DNA of 64,000 nt from Sphaerosporella brunnea (Eukaryota > Ascomycota > Pezizomycetes > Pezizales > Pyronemataceae). This document shows positions 1 to 11,836 of the stretch, in pieces. The position numbers and the translations under genes are program-made. Location: NCBI GenBank assembly GCA_008704415.1, contig VXIS01000234.1:1-64000 (forward strand), in the 5' to 3' direction. The first letter of the stretch is position 1. Every line of letters begins with the position of its first letter. The notes beneath the pieces were generated by a model. It searched no databases and was not told where the DNA came from. It saw nothing but the letters and a program-made list of their open reading frames with translations.

Positions 1-21
1 CAACTGCCCATGTAACTTAAC

Positions 22-33
22 CCCTAACCCTAA
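22..33. repeat. Interstitial telomere-type repeat (two CCCTAA units)
   Basis: Two perfect CCCTAA units stand at the left end of the window. They are too few to be a chromosome end. A similar pair in the other orientation, TTAGGGTTAGGG, lies at 11835-11846. This fits a fungal TTAGGG-type telomere and scattered interstitial copies. Confidence 0.5.
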
Positions 34-77
34 GCTTAGTTGTAAGCCGTTTGAGTAAGCAATGCGCATACGGAGTA

Positions 78-701
78 CCGCATAAACTCGCGAACAAGAG
101 ACTGGGGCTAAGGGTGCGTTTGGATGCCTGTGGTCGGGTAAACTGTGGTTCAGACAAACTATGATCCATGACGTGAAACTACGGTTGCGCAAACGTCATT
201 TGCCTGCGAGCCAAACAGCGTGCGACCACAGTCATGATGCGACACCGCTGCCTCCTTTTTAAACCCGCTCTGCGCCCTTTTTCCCTGGTGCACCTGCTTT
301 CGCATTGACTTTAGAAGAAACCGATCCTTGGTGCGGTCCCACTCTGCTTTTTCCAGCTGGGAGGACATCGCGTGTGGTTGTGGTTGGGGGTGCTTGTTGC
401 CGGTGGTTGTGGTTGCGGGTGCTTGTGGCAGTTGGATCGTGGTCCGCGCGGAGGTAGATTCGATTTTTTTCGAATCGTCAGGACCCGCGGGAACCATGGT
501 CCGCGGAATCACGTTGTGATGCAACCAAACAGTCACCGAATCCGCGAAATCATGTTCTCGTTGCGACCATGGTCTAGCGCCCCGGATTGTGGTCCAAGCC
601 GGGAACCAAACGCACCCTAAGTCACTGCGCCATGTGGCAAAGTCACTCAGCCTACATGGCGCAGTGACTTAGCCCAGTCTCTTGTTCGCGAGTTTATGCG
701 G
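78..701. mobile_element. Palindromic MITE, interrupted by a second MITE
   Basis: Inverted arms at about 78-108 and 671-701 are near-perfect complements (core CGCATAAACTCGCG). They are flanked by TA at 76-77 and 702-703, as expected of a Tc1/mariner-type target duplication. The right half holds a short palindromic core around GTCACTGCGCCAT (621-672). Removing 112-617 and one TAA copy restores a continuous palindrome of about 115 bp, so this is the older, host element of a nested pair. Related cores lie near 18448-18485 and 45730-45770. Confidence 0.75.
112..617. mobile_element. Tourist/PIF-Harbinger-like MITE inserted in the palindromic element
   Basis: The element starts GGGTGCGTTTGG and ends with its complement CCAAACGCACCC. 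It is flanked by a perfect 3-bp TAA duplication (109-111 and 618-620). TWA duplications and GGG..GTTTGG termini are typical of PIF/Harbinger-derived Tourist elements. It is 506 bp long and I see no transposase in it. A similar terminus without an obvious partner lies at 11844-11855, inside the copia remnant. Confidence 0.75.
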
Positions 702-703
702 TA

Positions 704-3042
704 GCCTACGGTGCAGCAAACAGAAAACAAAAAAAAAAAAAAAGAAATTGAAACAACATCCCTAGACGCTTGAACCCTCGAGGGCACACCTAAGGCGGCA
801 TGATACGGTGGCGCTGAAGGGAGGCATCCCAGGTTGTCAATATAGGCTGCAGCTCGGTGGTCGAAGGTGAAGATAGGTAGGGACAAATCATTCAATGAGC
901 CGAGCCACAGGACTGAATCAGAGTTATGAATGCTGATAGACTCAGAGGTCTAATTACCTCTAAGATTGAAGGGAGGCATCCCACGTTGTAATATGGTTCG
1001 CAGAGGAGTGCTTTAACGACATAGAGAGACATTAGAGTCGTACCGTCCCGATGCCGGATAACTTGCAGGAGGTTCCCATTGGCGAGGCAGTAAACCATGA
1101 TTTTTGTCATGGTGCGTGGGTCTATACAGACGTGGCGATTTTTATTTAACTTAATTTGTCATTCCGCGTGTACCGAAGGTGGAGAAAGGTCTGCGCGGAG
1201 TTCTTTTTGTTCCAGCGGGGACAAATGCGAGTATGATTAGAAAAACGGCAATTATTTAGGATTGTTTGGTGGCGAACTACCCGAAAATCAAAGAGAAAGC
1301 CTCGTCGAAAACATTGATGGACAAGGCCACAAAGACTCAGTGACAATGGCAAAAGCTCCAAAGCCATCGTGTTTACAGCGATGGTGATGAAGTAGACAGT
1401 CTTGAGAGGTGAGGGTTATGTTGCAAAATACGGGGCTGTTTGGGGGTTATCCTGCATAATTGCCGATAAAAAAGCTTGCTATTGTTCTACACGCGCAGCT
1501 CGACGAATGGTTCGATAATAACATGGCATCGATGTTGACTAACGGGCGGCCCAACCAACAACCGCCACGGCGCGACGAGTGATCCGGGCGGTAAAGCAAA
1601 ACAGATAATTTGTATGCCACCTTTTCCACCAACCGACTCGGGTGGGGGAATTTATGCCACTAAATCTTCTGCACGGAAAAATGTGCACTAAACAGCCATG
1701 CAGAGCAATGTTTACAATCCCAACTAACCCGTGCTAGAACCGAAAAGAACATGCCTTCACCAAACTCACTCCCCAACTAGTGATATGGAGGATTTCCTCC
1801 ACCTTTGCATCGACAATGGCCTCCCATGGTTCCGACGTCTTTAAGGGCAGCTTGCTCAATCGGTGAATGACTTGCTTTATCCTAGGTGAGCGCGAGAGTG
1901 AAACCTAAAGTCTCACGGTGACTGATGATTTTGCGCGTTTTGAGGCAAGAGGGTGTGAGACTTCTCGATGCTGGCTCTCATTGGAAATTTAGCTTCACTT
2001 TCTGGGGCAGTCTTAGGTGGACGGGGTGAGCGGTGACCGCAATTTATTTACATTTACAATAATAAGGATATTCCTTTGCATGATGCATATACATTCTAAA
2101 TGTTACACCGCATGATATTGCTTTTTTATGGTGGGCGGGTGTGGATTGGGGAGTCTGTTCCCTGTTTTACGTCGGAATGGGGTGACATCGAAACGATCTG
2201 ATAGTCGGAGGGGGGCTCCTACATAAGGCGGCTGATTTTCCGCTCTTATTCCTCAATGCGTTCCTCGCCGCTGCTCTCTACTCTGCTTCTCCCCGTGGCA
2301 ATACCGCACAGTGACAAATGTGGCCATAAATGTATCATTCGACACGTATAACATCGATTTTGAGAATTATCTGACGATTACAGGATGCTTTTACGTTTCA
2401 AGGGTTAGCGATTTGTTGTTGCGGGGTTGTGCGTTGCGCACTCTTACGAACATGTTCACACTGACGTGGCGGGTCGCAGCGTCGTGATGGGCACCGAGCG
2501 CATTTCGAAGCAGGTAGGTGTGCAGAGGGTCAGGACTCAGGAGGAAGAGAGAGAACGCCAGGTGGGTGTGGATGTGTGATCGGCGGGATGATCGATTCGA
2601 CGATCGAAGAGGGTGTGCTTAATCACATCTATGTATAGTACAACGTTCGTTACCCCCACGTTGGCTTTCTCCCATCGACTTTGAAATCCTCGCGAATGGT
2701 GCGATATTGCTGGTGCCGAGACCACTGGGACGATATCGCCGGGGCAGATATCAGGAGGGAGACCCCCGAGGCCCACAGCTCTGAATTAGTAAATGCTGGA
2801 CCGCACTGTTAAGGGCTGCGATCCGGGTCCGGGGGTGTAGTTCTCGGACGTGAGTGATATATAAGTATGGCGAGGCGCTGAACAGGCGTTATTACCAGGG
2901 AGCGACCGATCTGAGAGCAGTTCTTGGCATCATGTCACGGCCGCAGGCCGCCGGGACCTGTACGCTGTAGGCGTATGTAGTCCAATTATCTATTGCGTCC
3001 GGGTGGTGGTTGTGGTGAGACATTTTTGTCCTAGAGTAGGTA
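704..3042. other. Intergenic stretch, no recognisable gene
   Basis: There is an A-rich tract near 720-745. A direct repeat of about 30 bp (core GGGAGGCATCCCA) occurs at 815-845 and again at 966-1001. Open frames here are short and give no protein motif I recognise. No RNA gene was seen. Confidence 0.5.
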
Positions 3043-3279
3043 CTGGAGAACTTGCCATAACCCTAACCTGGCCCGATAGAAGCGTCATCCGACAACAGAA
3101 AACACCCGTCTCAACGTTTGGTCTTACTGTCTATCGCACTTTGTTGGAACGTTTCGATAGATAGGGGGGTCCCTCCCCCCTGTCTATTCAATTTGTCTAT
3201 ACACCAACGATGGAATGGACTTTTGTCGAGTTGTTTGATTGTTCTATCCGGCCGGATAGACTCACGGGAAGTTCTCCAC
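3043..3279. mobile_element. Tc1/mariner-like MITE, 237 bp
   Basis: The imperfect terminal inverted repeats share TGGAGAACTT and are flanked by TA dinucleotides at 3041-3042 and 3280-3281. Inside is a strong hairpin of G/C runs near 3160-3185. No transposase frame is present. Confidence 0.65.
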
Positions 3280-3300
3280 TATAGATAGCCTAAGCGCTTA

Positions 3301-3529
3301 CAGCGGTTGCAGAAAAAATAGGCCAAACGGCAATCAGAGAACAGCACAGGGACGTTGGCGGTTTCTATGTTTCTTCCCGGGAGGTTCGATTGGTTGCAGA
3401 TGCGAGCTTGGATCTTGCGACTGACCAGTACCGTGGCTGCGCATGGCACCAGATCGCAATGCCAGCCGACGATCAAAGTCAAACAATTATCCTCCGGTGC
3501 CCTCGTTTGGCCTATTTCTGCAACCGCTG
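3301..3529. mobile_element. Fot1/pogo-like MITE, 229 bp
   Basis: The terminal inverted repeats of about 30 bp start CAGCGGTTGCAG and continue through a shared ATAGGCCAAACG block. TA duplications stand at 3299-3300 and 3530-3531. Ends of the form CAG..CTG next to TA are usual for pogo/Fot1-type elements in fungi. It begins about 20 bp from the previous MITE. Confidence 0.7.
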
Positions 3530-3880
3530 TAAATATCCCTGCTTGCGCGCACTGCATATCAACAAGAAATGTTCATACATCTATCTGTCCCCAGTAATAC
3601 TCTCTGTACCGTGGTGAAAAGGTGAGACCGTGTGCTCCACGTCACGGTTCTCTACTTTGTTGTGATCAGACAACACATGAGAAAGAGCTTGAGTGGCACG
3701 AGAGAGATGGCAAAGTGCCTGCAGCTGCACTCGTTGGAAAATTGTGTCACCCCCACCAATGTGCTTTCAGCTCAGCCCCGCCCGATTCCCAGGTTGCTTT
3801 TTTATGAGCTTTGTGCAGAGTTCTAGTCCGAAAAAGAAAATATGAAACTGTTTTTAGGCACCGGCCGGGTCTGAAATTTT

Positions 3881-3888
3881 TTTATATA
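3881..3888 (+). promoter_or_regulatory. TATA-like box of the NLR gene
   Basis: TTTATATA lies about 110 bp before the chosen start at 3997. The stretch between is C/A-rich with ACCTACCTAC, as in fungal 5' leaders. This supports the ATG at 3997 rather than the in-frame ATG at 3811, which lies upstream of the box. Confidence 0.4.
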
Positions 3889-3996
3889 CATGGGATAGAT
3901 AAAAACTCAGGTAGACAGCCTTTGATCGCTTCCAGTCACCCTTGCCCTCTACCCGACGACACCTACCTACCTACATACTCGTCAAAACGCACAACA

Positions 3997-6900
3997 ATGT
4001 CGAATAAGCCCATCGTTTGCCGCGTAAGCATGATACCAGGCGGCGACGTTGCTTCTCGGGAAAGCGAACTCCGCACTTTCATTGACCAGTCACTACTGGA
4101 GACGGAAAAGCAGCACTTGAGCGCTATCAGAATTTCAGTCGTGCGCTCTTGTTATGATCCACAGATGTTCACGGCTCTGGTGGACTTCCCGGGCGGATTA
4201 CCCGCATTCCTTAAGCCGCTGCAACAGAATCCACTTCAACCCCTGCAACTGGGGACGGGAGATGACGATATCGATCTCGAATTTGACCTCCACTTTCATG
4301 GCTTGACTCAGCTATACAACCCAATTGTCGATCCCTCCGAGACCACTGTGGATGTGGTAGCCATCACTGGGTTGGATGGACATGCGTATGGATCCTGGAG
4401 AGGCGGGAATCTTGGTCGCATGTGGCTTCGAGACTTCCTTCGCAAGGATTTACCACGGTGCCGGGTGATGATCTACGGATACAATGCAAAGCTTTCGGAA
4501 CCAGGGCTTCATACCATCTCGCTCTTTGGCCGAAGCCTTCGGGAGGAACTGCTCAAGGCGAGGAGAACGGATCAGGTAGCCTCCAAGCGCCTACTCGCAT
4601 CATACCAATGGCGCTCGTGTCTGACGGCGTTTAGGAGCGGAGGAAACCTATTATTTTCATTACACACAGCTTTGGCGGCATTATCCTGATCGATGTTTGT
4701 CCTACCTTTTTCCCGTGTTGGACCCTGACGACTGACTCCCACTAGTGCTTAATGGAAGCTACTTTTCCGGGGGCCGACCAAGGACTGAGAGATCTTGCTG
4801 ACGCGACGTACGGATTCTTATTCTTCGGAACCCCCCATAGAGGGTTGCCAATAGAGGACATGAAGTGTATGATTGAGGACAACATGTGTCACTCCCGGAA
4901 TGACCTGCTTTCTGATATCAACACTGGATCGAGGCTTCTTGAGCAACAACTCTCGCGGTTCAAGAATTGGATCGGCGATCGAAAGATAGTGAGCTTTATT
5001 GAGACGCAAGCAACAAGGAGACTACAAAAGGTTAGGCCTCAGCCGTTCTCAAAGGCTTTCGGCTGACAGGGCGTAGCAACCTGACGGAACCTGGGCTCGA
5101 AAAGGGGAGCATGTCACTGCCGTTGCGAGGGATTCAGCCCTTGTGCAACTTCCAGACAATGTGGAAGAGAAGATCGCTGTAGAAGGGAATCACTCTACGA
5201 TGGTGAAGTTCGGTAGCAAGAATGACCCGGCGTATGGCAGCGCGCTGGATCGCTTGCGCACATTCGAGAGAGAGGCCAAAGATGTTGTGGAAAAGCGTTT
5301 TTGTCCTCGTACGTGACAACTTGTTGCTTTTCAAGCGAGAATTGATGCTGAGAATCGTCGATGAATATTAGCTGCTGGTCTCACTGGATCCCATGTGCAT
5401 TTCATCGTCCCCTACTCAAGAAATGAAAGATTTATAGCAGGAGACCAGAACTTGGGTCGCATAAAAGAGAAGCTGGCAGCGCAAAAATCAAGCCACCATC
5501 GACGGTTGGCGATCTATGGCCTGGGCGGTGTTGGGTATGTACTATAATCCTTTGGGGGGTAAGAAGCGAAGAGAGTAGCTGACTCGGGGCAGCAAAACTC
5601 AAGACGTACTCGAGTACGTTTACACGTTTAAAGACTCGCCGGTGTCGGTCTTCTGGGTCCATGCTGGAAGTACAGCGCGATTTGAACAGGACTATCGCAA
5701 GCTGGCGCGAGCTGTTGAGCTTCCAGGGTGGGACGATGCAAAGAAAGATATCCGGCCAATCGTGAAGGAGTGGTTAGAGAGCCCGAAAAGCGGCAATTGG
5801 ATACTTGTGCTGGACAATGCCGACAACGCCGCCAATTTCTTTTCTACCGATGAAAGCACGGCAAGCGACGGATTGGCATCCTTCGTGCCGCAGGGGGCAA
5901 AAGGCACGGTCGTTGTGACGACAAGAACCCGTGAAGTAGCGGACCAGCTGGCCGGCATGAACATTTTATCCAAGGACGTGATGGAGACAGATCAAGCGGA
6001 ACAGTTGTTCATACAGCATTATCCTGCGACAACTGATCATGAACGCGAATCGATTTTACTCCTGCTCCGCGTGTTGCACAACCTGCCGCTTGCAATCATA
6101 CACGTAGCAGCGTATCTGCGACGAAATCCGACGTTTTCGCCCTCGAAGTACATCAACCTGTTCAACAGCACAAGAGATTCTCAAATGCATTTCCTATCTA
6201 AACCTTTCAGCGATCTCCGGAGGGGAGCCACGGCCGAAACCGTCCTGGCGACGTTTTCAATCACGTTTCGACAGATCCAGGAGCAGTCACCTCTGTCGGG
6301 CTCCCTGCTCAAACTGATAGCTTGCATAGATCGCCAGAGCATTCCGCATGAGCTGTTGGCAGACAGTGGCTTCGAAGGTGCCAACGACGAATTCACTCTC
6401 AACGAAGCTATCAGCAAGCTCCTTAACTTCTCGCTTCTTACAACTGTACAGAATGGAAGCGCATACGAAATACACTCCCTCGTACACGTCTCCATCGCGG
6501 CCTTTCTCACACAGCGGCAAGAGATGGATGCTGTTCAGAGATGGACTGCTGAATTATTCGCTCGACTCCTTCCCAATGGCGAGGTCCACAATTGGCCTTT
6601 CTGGAGGGTATACTTTCCCCATGCTTCAGCTTTAGCAAGTAAAATTACGAAGGACGCGGACACCTTACATACCGCAGCAATATACAATCTCATGTCTGGG
6701 TATCTTCTTGCGATCGGTCGGTACCGTGAAGCGGAAGGCCTAGCTCGGAAATCAACTAAGGTGCGAACTCATCTGCTCGGCCAGGAGCATCCAGACACCT
6801 TGATCAGCATGGACAACCTCGCAATGACGTACATGGGCCAGAGGCGGTGGAGGGAGGCCGAGGAGCTACAGGTCAAGGTCATACAGACGCGTAAGAGGGT

Positions 6901-8104
6901 GCTCGGCCAGGAGCATCCAGCCACCTTGACCAGCATGAACGACCTCGCATCGACATATTTGAGCCAGGGGCGGTTGAGGGAGGCCGAGGAGCTACAGGTC
7001 AAGGTCATACAGACGCGTAAGAGGGTGCTCGGCCAGGAGCATCCAGACACCTTGACCAGCATGAACGACCTCGCATCGACATATTGGAACCAGGGGTGGT
7101 TGAGGGAGGCCGAGGAGCTAAACGTCAAGGTCATGCAGACGCGTAAGAGGGTGCTCGGCCAGGAGCATCCAGACACCTTGACCAGCATGAACAACCTCGC
7201 ATCGACATATTCGAACCAGGGGCGGTTGAGGGAGGCCGAGGAGCTAAACGTCAAGGTCATGCAGACGCGTAAGAGGGTGCTCGGCCAGGAGCATCCAGTC
7301 ACCTTGATCAGCATGAACAACCTCGCAACGACATACATGGACCAGAAGCGGTGGAGGGAGGCCGAGGAGCTACAGGTCAAGGTCATGCAGACGAGTAAGA
7401 GGGTGCTCGGCCAGGAGCATCCAGCCACCTTGACCAGCATGAACGACCTCGCATCGACATATTTGAACCAGGGGCGGTTGAGGGAGGCCGAGGAGCTAAA
7501 CGTCAAGGTCATGCAGACGCGTAAGAGGGTGCTCGGCCAGGAGCATCCAGACACCTTGACCAGCATGAACAACCTCGCATCGACATACGTGGACCAGGAG
7601 CGGTGGAGGGAGGCCGAGGAGCTAAACGTCAAGGTCATGCAGACGCGTAAGAGGGTGCTCGGCCAGGAGCATCCAGTCACCTTGATCAGCATGAACAACC
7701 TCGCATCGACATATTGGAACCAGGGGCGGTTGAGGGAGGCCGAGGAGCTACAGGTCAAGGTCATGCAGACGCGTAAGAGGGTGCTCGGCCAGGAGCATCC
7801 AGACACCTTGATCAGCATGAACGACCTCGCATCGACATATTGGAACCAGGGGCGGTTGAGGGAGGCCGAGGAGCTAAACGTCAAGGTCATGCAGACGCGT
7901 AAGAGGGTGCTCGGCCAGGAGCATCCAGCCACCTTGACCAGCATGAACAACCTCGCTTGGACGTGGAAGTCACAAGGTCGAGTCGCTGATGCCATTGTGA
8001 TGATGACAGAGGTTGCCAACCTTGGTTCTAGTCTATTGGGCCGCGACCATCCACATACCAGCGCTTCGATGAGTACCTTGAAAGAGTGGAGGGATGGCAA
8101 CTGA
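3997..8104 (+). CDS. NLR/STAND protein: alpha/beta-hydrolase, NB-ARC, TPR
   Basis: I read six exons: 3997-4575, 4635-4694, 4746-5030, 5077-5308, 5372-5534 and 5593-8104, giving 1276 aa with all junction phases consistent. Residues 110-385 look like the lipase/esterase-type (SesB-like) domain of fungal NLRs: THSFGG nucleophile elbow near 203-208, FFGTPHRG near 240, and a late His in NHSTMVKF near 350. An NB-ARC module follows, with P-loop GLGGVGKTQ near 435 (split by an intron), Walker B WILVLDNADN near 508, and NLPLAI in place of GLPLA. The C-terminus is about ten TPR units. Proteins of this layout act as cytosolic sensors in heterokaryon incompatibility or innate immunity; ligand binding to the repeats is thought to trigger NB-domain oligomerisation and the N-terminal effector. 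Function here is inferred from architecture. The introns are 46-63 bp. Confidence 0.85.
6775..8034 (+). repeat. Tandem 126-bp TPR-coding repeats (about 10 units)
   Basis: Ten consecutive 42-residue units (residues about 834-1253) each begin with LGQEHP and contain LASTY and REAEEL. Nucleotide identity between units is very high. Differences cluster at a few codons: D/A/V after EHP, T/I before SMN, N/D after SMN, the residues after LASTY, and Q/N after EEL. A degenerate half unit (LLGRDHP) ends the protein. High identity with a few variable positions is the pattern known for fungal NLRs under concerted evolution with diversifying selection. Confidence 0.9.
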
Positions 8105-8805
8105 AAATGCCGTCTGGGTTATATCTATTAGGATGATATTTAGCAGGTATGGACTTCAGAACTTGCAGGCTAAATATTGAACTAATTTAGGAACTTCGAA
8201 CTTTACAGATAGTAGATGGTGTGCAGAGTATGATATGTTCTCTTTGCGGTGCGCCGAGTTAGCTAGAGCGTTGAATCGGGGATGGTAATTTTGCTTGAGG
8301 AGTTCACGGTTGTGGACCCGTCGGGACAGGGACGAGTGCTGGTGGTGCAACTAGCCGGGCCGGCGTCGTTGGGCTACAGCCTAGAACGCCAGCTGAGCTG
8401 TATGGCTGAAGTTCGGCTGCAGTGTTCGACAAGCTGAAATATTTATTTGTTTTTATTCTATTTTTGTTTATTTATTTTTCTTGGAAATCAACGTGCCAAA
8501 ACTGTTTGCGCTATCTTCAGGAACTTTTAGGCGTCGTCACTTTCCAAAACACTGGGCGGTTAAAAAGTTCAATTGCTTCAAAATCTAGATCTAGAATTAG
8601 TGAACTGCACAAACTAATACTAGTTAGTATGAACTGCAGACGAGGGCACACGGAATCGATTGATGGGTTGCAACAATACGGCCGCCTCGTGAAAGAAAAG
8701 GTATTTAATATAGTGGTTGTTGCAGTGGGTGAAGTGGGGGAATAGGTAGACCGGTAACGTCAAACCCACATTAACGTTATAACTAAGTACATATCTTCAT
8801 CAGGC
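8105..8805. other. AT-rich spacer after the NLR gene
   Basis: An open frame at 8422-8745 (+) begins with a very hydrophobic segment, but its A/T-rich composition explains this and no family is recognised. Nothing else was seen. Confidence 0.4.
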
Positions 8806-10336
8806 TTAATCTCCCTTCGCGCTTTCCACCTGAACCAATTGCCATGCCTTCATCCCAATCATCTCCTTCTCACCTTCGTCCATGAAGTCCAATTCTCCAA
8901 ACAGCTTGCCCATGCGCTCCAGCGATATTGCTTTGATTTCTGGCAGAATTTCCCAGACAGATGCCTTAGTGCTTATCAGCAAGCCCATCCCGATGATTTT
9001 GAGACGATTTATGGAGGGCTTCACAAGTGCAGCAACGTTCAGAGAAAATAGCAGCCAGTAGCTCTTTGGCCCGACTCGCTCAGTGAACCTTGGCCACGGC
9101 TGTGTGAGTGCAAGCAAGCACGGCGTTTGCCCTAGCATAGACAGACCGAAAGCTTTGTCACGAACGTGCTAAGGGAAGACTTCGGTAGCCACTACGGGAG
9201 CGATTGGACGGTTGGACCAGCAATAGGTTAGTCCAACGATGAATAGCATTGCAATCTCTATCACCGCTGCAAGCTTATTGTTGAGTAAATGTCAGCACAT
9301 CAACTTGGAGATACAGATTCTTCGTTACGTACTTGTTGATCGGGAACGAGGTAGTCAACGACGAGAGAATTAGCAGTGCCGTTGATTGAATAGCAAAACC
9401 TGCCATCTGCAGGGTCTTGCGACCGAATCGGTCAACCGCAAACGTGCTGACCAAGACGATGAACAGCTGCAGGACACTTTGAATCCCATTGGTAGCCAAT
9501 GCTTGGGATCCCGAGTCCCATCCCAAACTTTTATAAATCAACACAGCATACATAGTAAGAGCTAAAGAAGATTTTGTGAGTTCTAATCCCCTAAGCGATT
9601 GAGTTCCGGCATACCAGCAATGCCGCCCACCTGCTACAGAGCGGCAGCATAGAACCCGTAGGCCAATCATTTTCTCATTGCTGCCGATTTTAGAAGTCCG
9701 AAGTAGCCGGTAGTAGCGTGTCTTAATGGGTATTCTCCGTACAGCACCAACTCGGGGAACTCGGCCTGAACATGCTCGCTGTCGGGGGAACCAGAGCGCA
9801 GTTTTGCAAGCGTTCGCAGGGCCACTTCCAGTGAATCTGGGTTGTCTCAAGCTGATTTTCTATGTCTCAGAAATCTTCTAAATGCATCAGGGGAGATAAA
9901 TATCAAACCCACCAACCAGCGGGGCGAGTCCGGATACCAGAAAAAAAAAAAAAAAATGCCAGTCCTAGTGGTAGTTGGATGAGCTTCAATACCCTCCATG
10001 CAATAGTAAATGGGCTTGTGTGAAACGACATTCCGTAGCCACTCCAGAATGCGATCAGGGCTCCAACTTGATAACCATCTGTGCGACGGTTCCCACGAAA
10101 GACCCTCTCAGACTGGCAGGTGCACATTCGGCGACATATAGGTTTCTGCATCAGTTAAACAAACAATAATAATCAGTGCCAGTGGAACATAAAAACTTAC
10201 GCAGCGACATAGACACATCCGAATCCCAGTCCCGTAATCATTTGGCCCACAATAAGGACAGGATAAGTGTTCGGAAGACACTGGATTACTCTGAGGGCTT
10301 GTTGATAAGTCTCACGTGCACGCACTTCGTCTGTCA
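8806..10336 (-). pseudogene. MFS sugar-transporter pseudogene
   Basis: Read on the minus strand, pieces of one sugar-porter-family transporter appear in the right order. These are a segment with GQMITGLGFGCVYVAA (10330-10200), an intron, then YVAECAPASLRGSFVGT and IAFWSGYG (10140-9960), a poly-T-interrupted region, the central helix block with VDRFGRKTLQMAG (about 9560-9330), a late segment with SNRPIAPVVATEVFP (about 9260-9170), and a C-terminal tail with SLERMGKLFGELD (8910-8860). The N-terminal helices are missing. Frameshifts separate the pieces, and a TAG stop stands directly after EVFP near 9170. An A15-type tract near 9940-9956 breaks the frame. It cannot encode a working transporter. 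Confidence 0.8.
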
Positions 10337-10735
10337 TGATCAAGGCTTATGATGAAACGGGAAATGGACGGCGAGGAGCGGATGGGATAGAAACACCGGA
10401 CGTCTGAGGGAGATGAGGAAGGAGTCGGATATCCGGATGGGCTGGCAGTTGGAGATTGCGGATTGCGCAATCCTCGGGATGGTCATTTCCTTTGTTTCCT
10501 TCTGATCTTTGTGTATATAAGGAGCGTCGACCGCCTCGGTGAAGAGAATCAAGCACAATCAATTCTACCTCACCGGAGTTCCCACCGCTGCACCCATCGT
10601 CCAAGAATACCCTTTCTATCAGGTTATGAGCCCGGCTCTGCCCACAATCTTTTAGTTTCTATCGCTACACTACGACGCTTTTTTGCACTCCGAAGCTTTT
10701 TTGCACTCCGACGATTTTTGCGTTTTATTTCGAAC

Positions 10736-11836
10736 ATGTCCGAAGAACGAGCGTCCAGTTACCACGCAATTGAAAAGCTCAAGGATGGGAACTACACCCT
10801 TTGGGCCATGCGGATGCAAGACATCCTTATGGAGAAGGAGTATAGATGGTAGTAGATGGCACTGAGGAACTTATAGCGGTACCATTGACAGGAACAGCGT
10901 CAAGGGAGGACCTCAAGGACGCCCGTGCTTCCCGCGCCCGCCGGCAGAAGGCAGTCTCCACAATACGGCTCGCCCTCGAAGATGGACTAGCGGTGAGATA
11001 TACCGATCCCAAGTATGCTGACCCGAAGGCTCTGTGGGATCAGCTGAAGGCGGATCATAAAAAGGCAGTCATTTACGACAAGGAGTACCTGGAAACGGGG
11101 CTTTTCGGTGTTCAGCTGTCCGAACTCCCGCTCGGCACGGTGAGGAAATACATCAATCACATCGATGATATCCTAGCGAAGCTTGAGCTCTGTGGGCGAA
11201 CAATCAGCAAACCAAAGAAGATGTTCCATTACCTGCACGGCCTCCCGAAGGATGCGGGGCGGACAACTCTCAAGCAAGTACTCCAAGGCACGACCGACGA
11301 TACCACGCAGGTCGCGGATGTAGTGCGACGCTTGGAGGCCTATGAGGCAGAACTTCGGAGGGAGAAAGGTATCGAGCCAGGCATGGCCCTGTTCACCAGC
11401 AGCATGAAACCTTCGAGTTGTAGCGGCACTCGAAACGGTAAAAAGTTCGGTAATTCGGGGAAAAGCGGTAGCGGAGCGGACTCTAAGGCTACAGACGCTT
11501 CGAATAAGACCTGTTTCAAGTGCGGAAAGAAGGGCCACATCAGGAAGGATTGCCGGAGCCAGAAGAAGAAAACCAAAGAAGGGCAGAACGAGGAATCGAG
11601 AGCGTCCAGTGGTACCGGAAACAAGGCTGCGGTCGCGCAGATGTGGATGATGCGCACCTTCAACAACAGCAACTGAGGACGTAGTCCCCGCTGACGGAAT
11701 AGGGAGTATACGCCTTGCATGCGCTCTTCCTAACGGTACTGTTATGGAAACAACAGTTCGAGATGTTTTACATGATCCTTTAGCCGGACCCAGTCTCCTT
11801 TCGGTAGGCCAGCTTTCCGACCCTGGTACTGACCTT
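10736..11836 (+). pseudogene. Ty1/copia retrotransposon gag/protease remnant
   Basis: Gag starts at 10736 (MSEERASSYHAIEKL..) and shows the copia-type Gag (UBN2-like) fold pattern W-x2-L-x-DHKKA. It ends in a CCHC zinc knuckle, CFKCGKKGHIRKDC, near 11512-11556. The frame is broken near 10850, where one G seems to be missing and two stops follow. After the stop at 11674-11676, a +1 frame continues with copia protease-region sequence including LSLLSVGQL-like residues (LLSVGQLSD near 11800). The catalytic Asp motif, integrase, reverse transcriptase and RNase H are absent. TATATAAG near 10512 and the block near 10619-10640 may belong to the LTR and primer site, but no second LTR was found. Confidence 0.75.

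Noticed and set aside
1..60. Chromosome end
   Set aside because: Only two telomere-type units are present and ordinary sequence surrounds them.
3811..3996. Upstream in-frame ATG of the NLR gene
   Set aside because: It lies before the TATA-like box, and the added residues show no conserved pattern.
6769..8100. 443-codon open frame antisense to the TPR array
   Set aside because: It mirrors the repeat on the other strand; its regular 42-residue period comes from the TPR codons and it has no own start context or domain.
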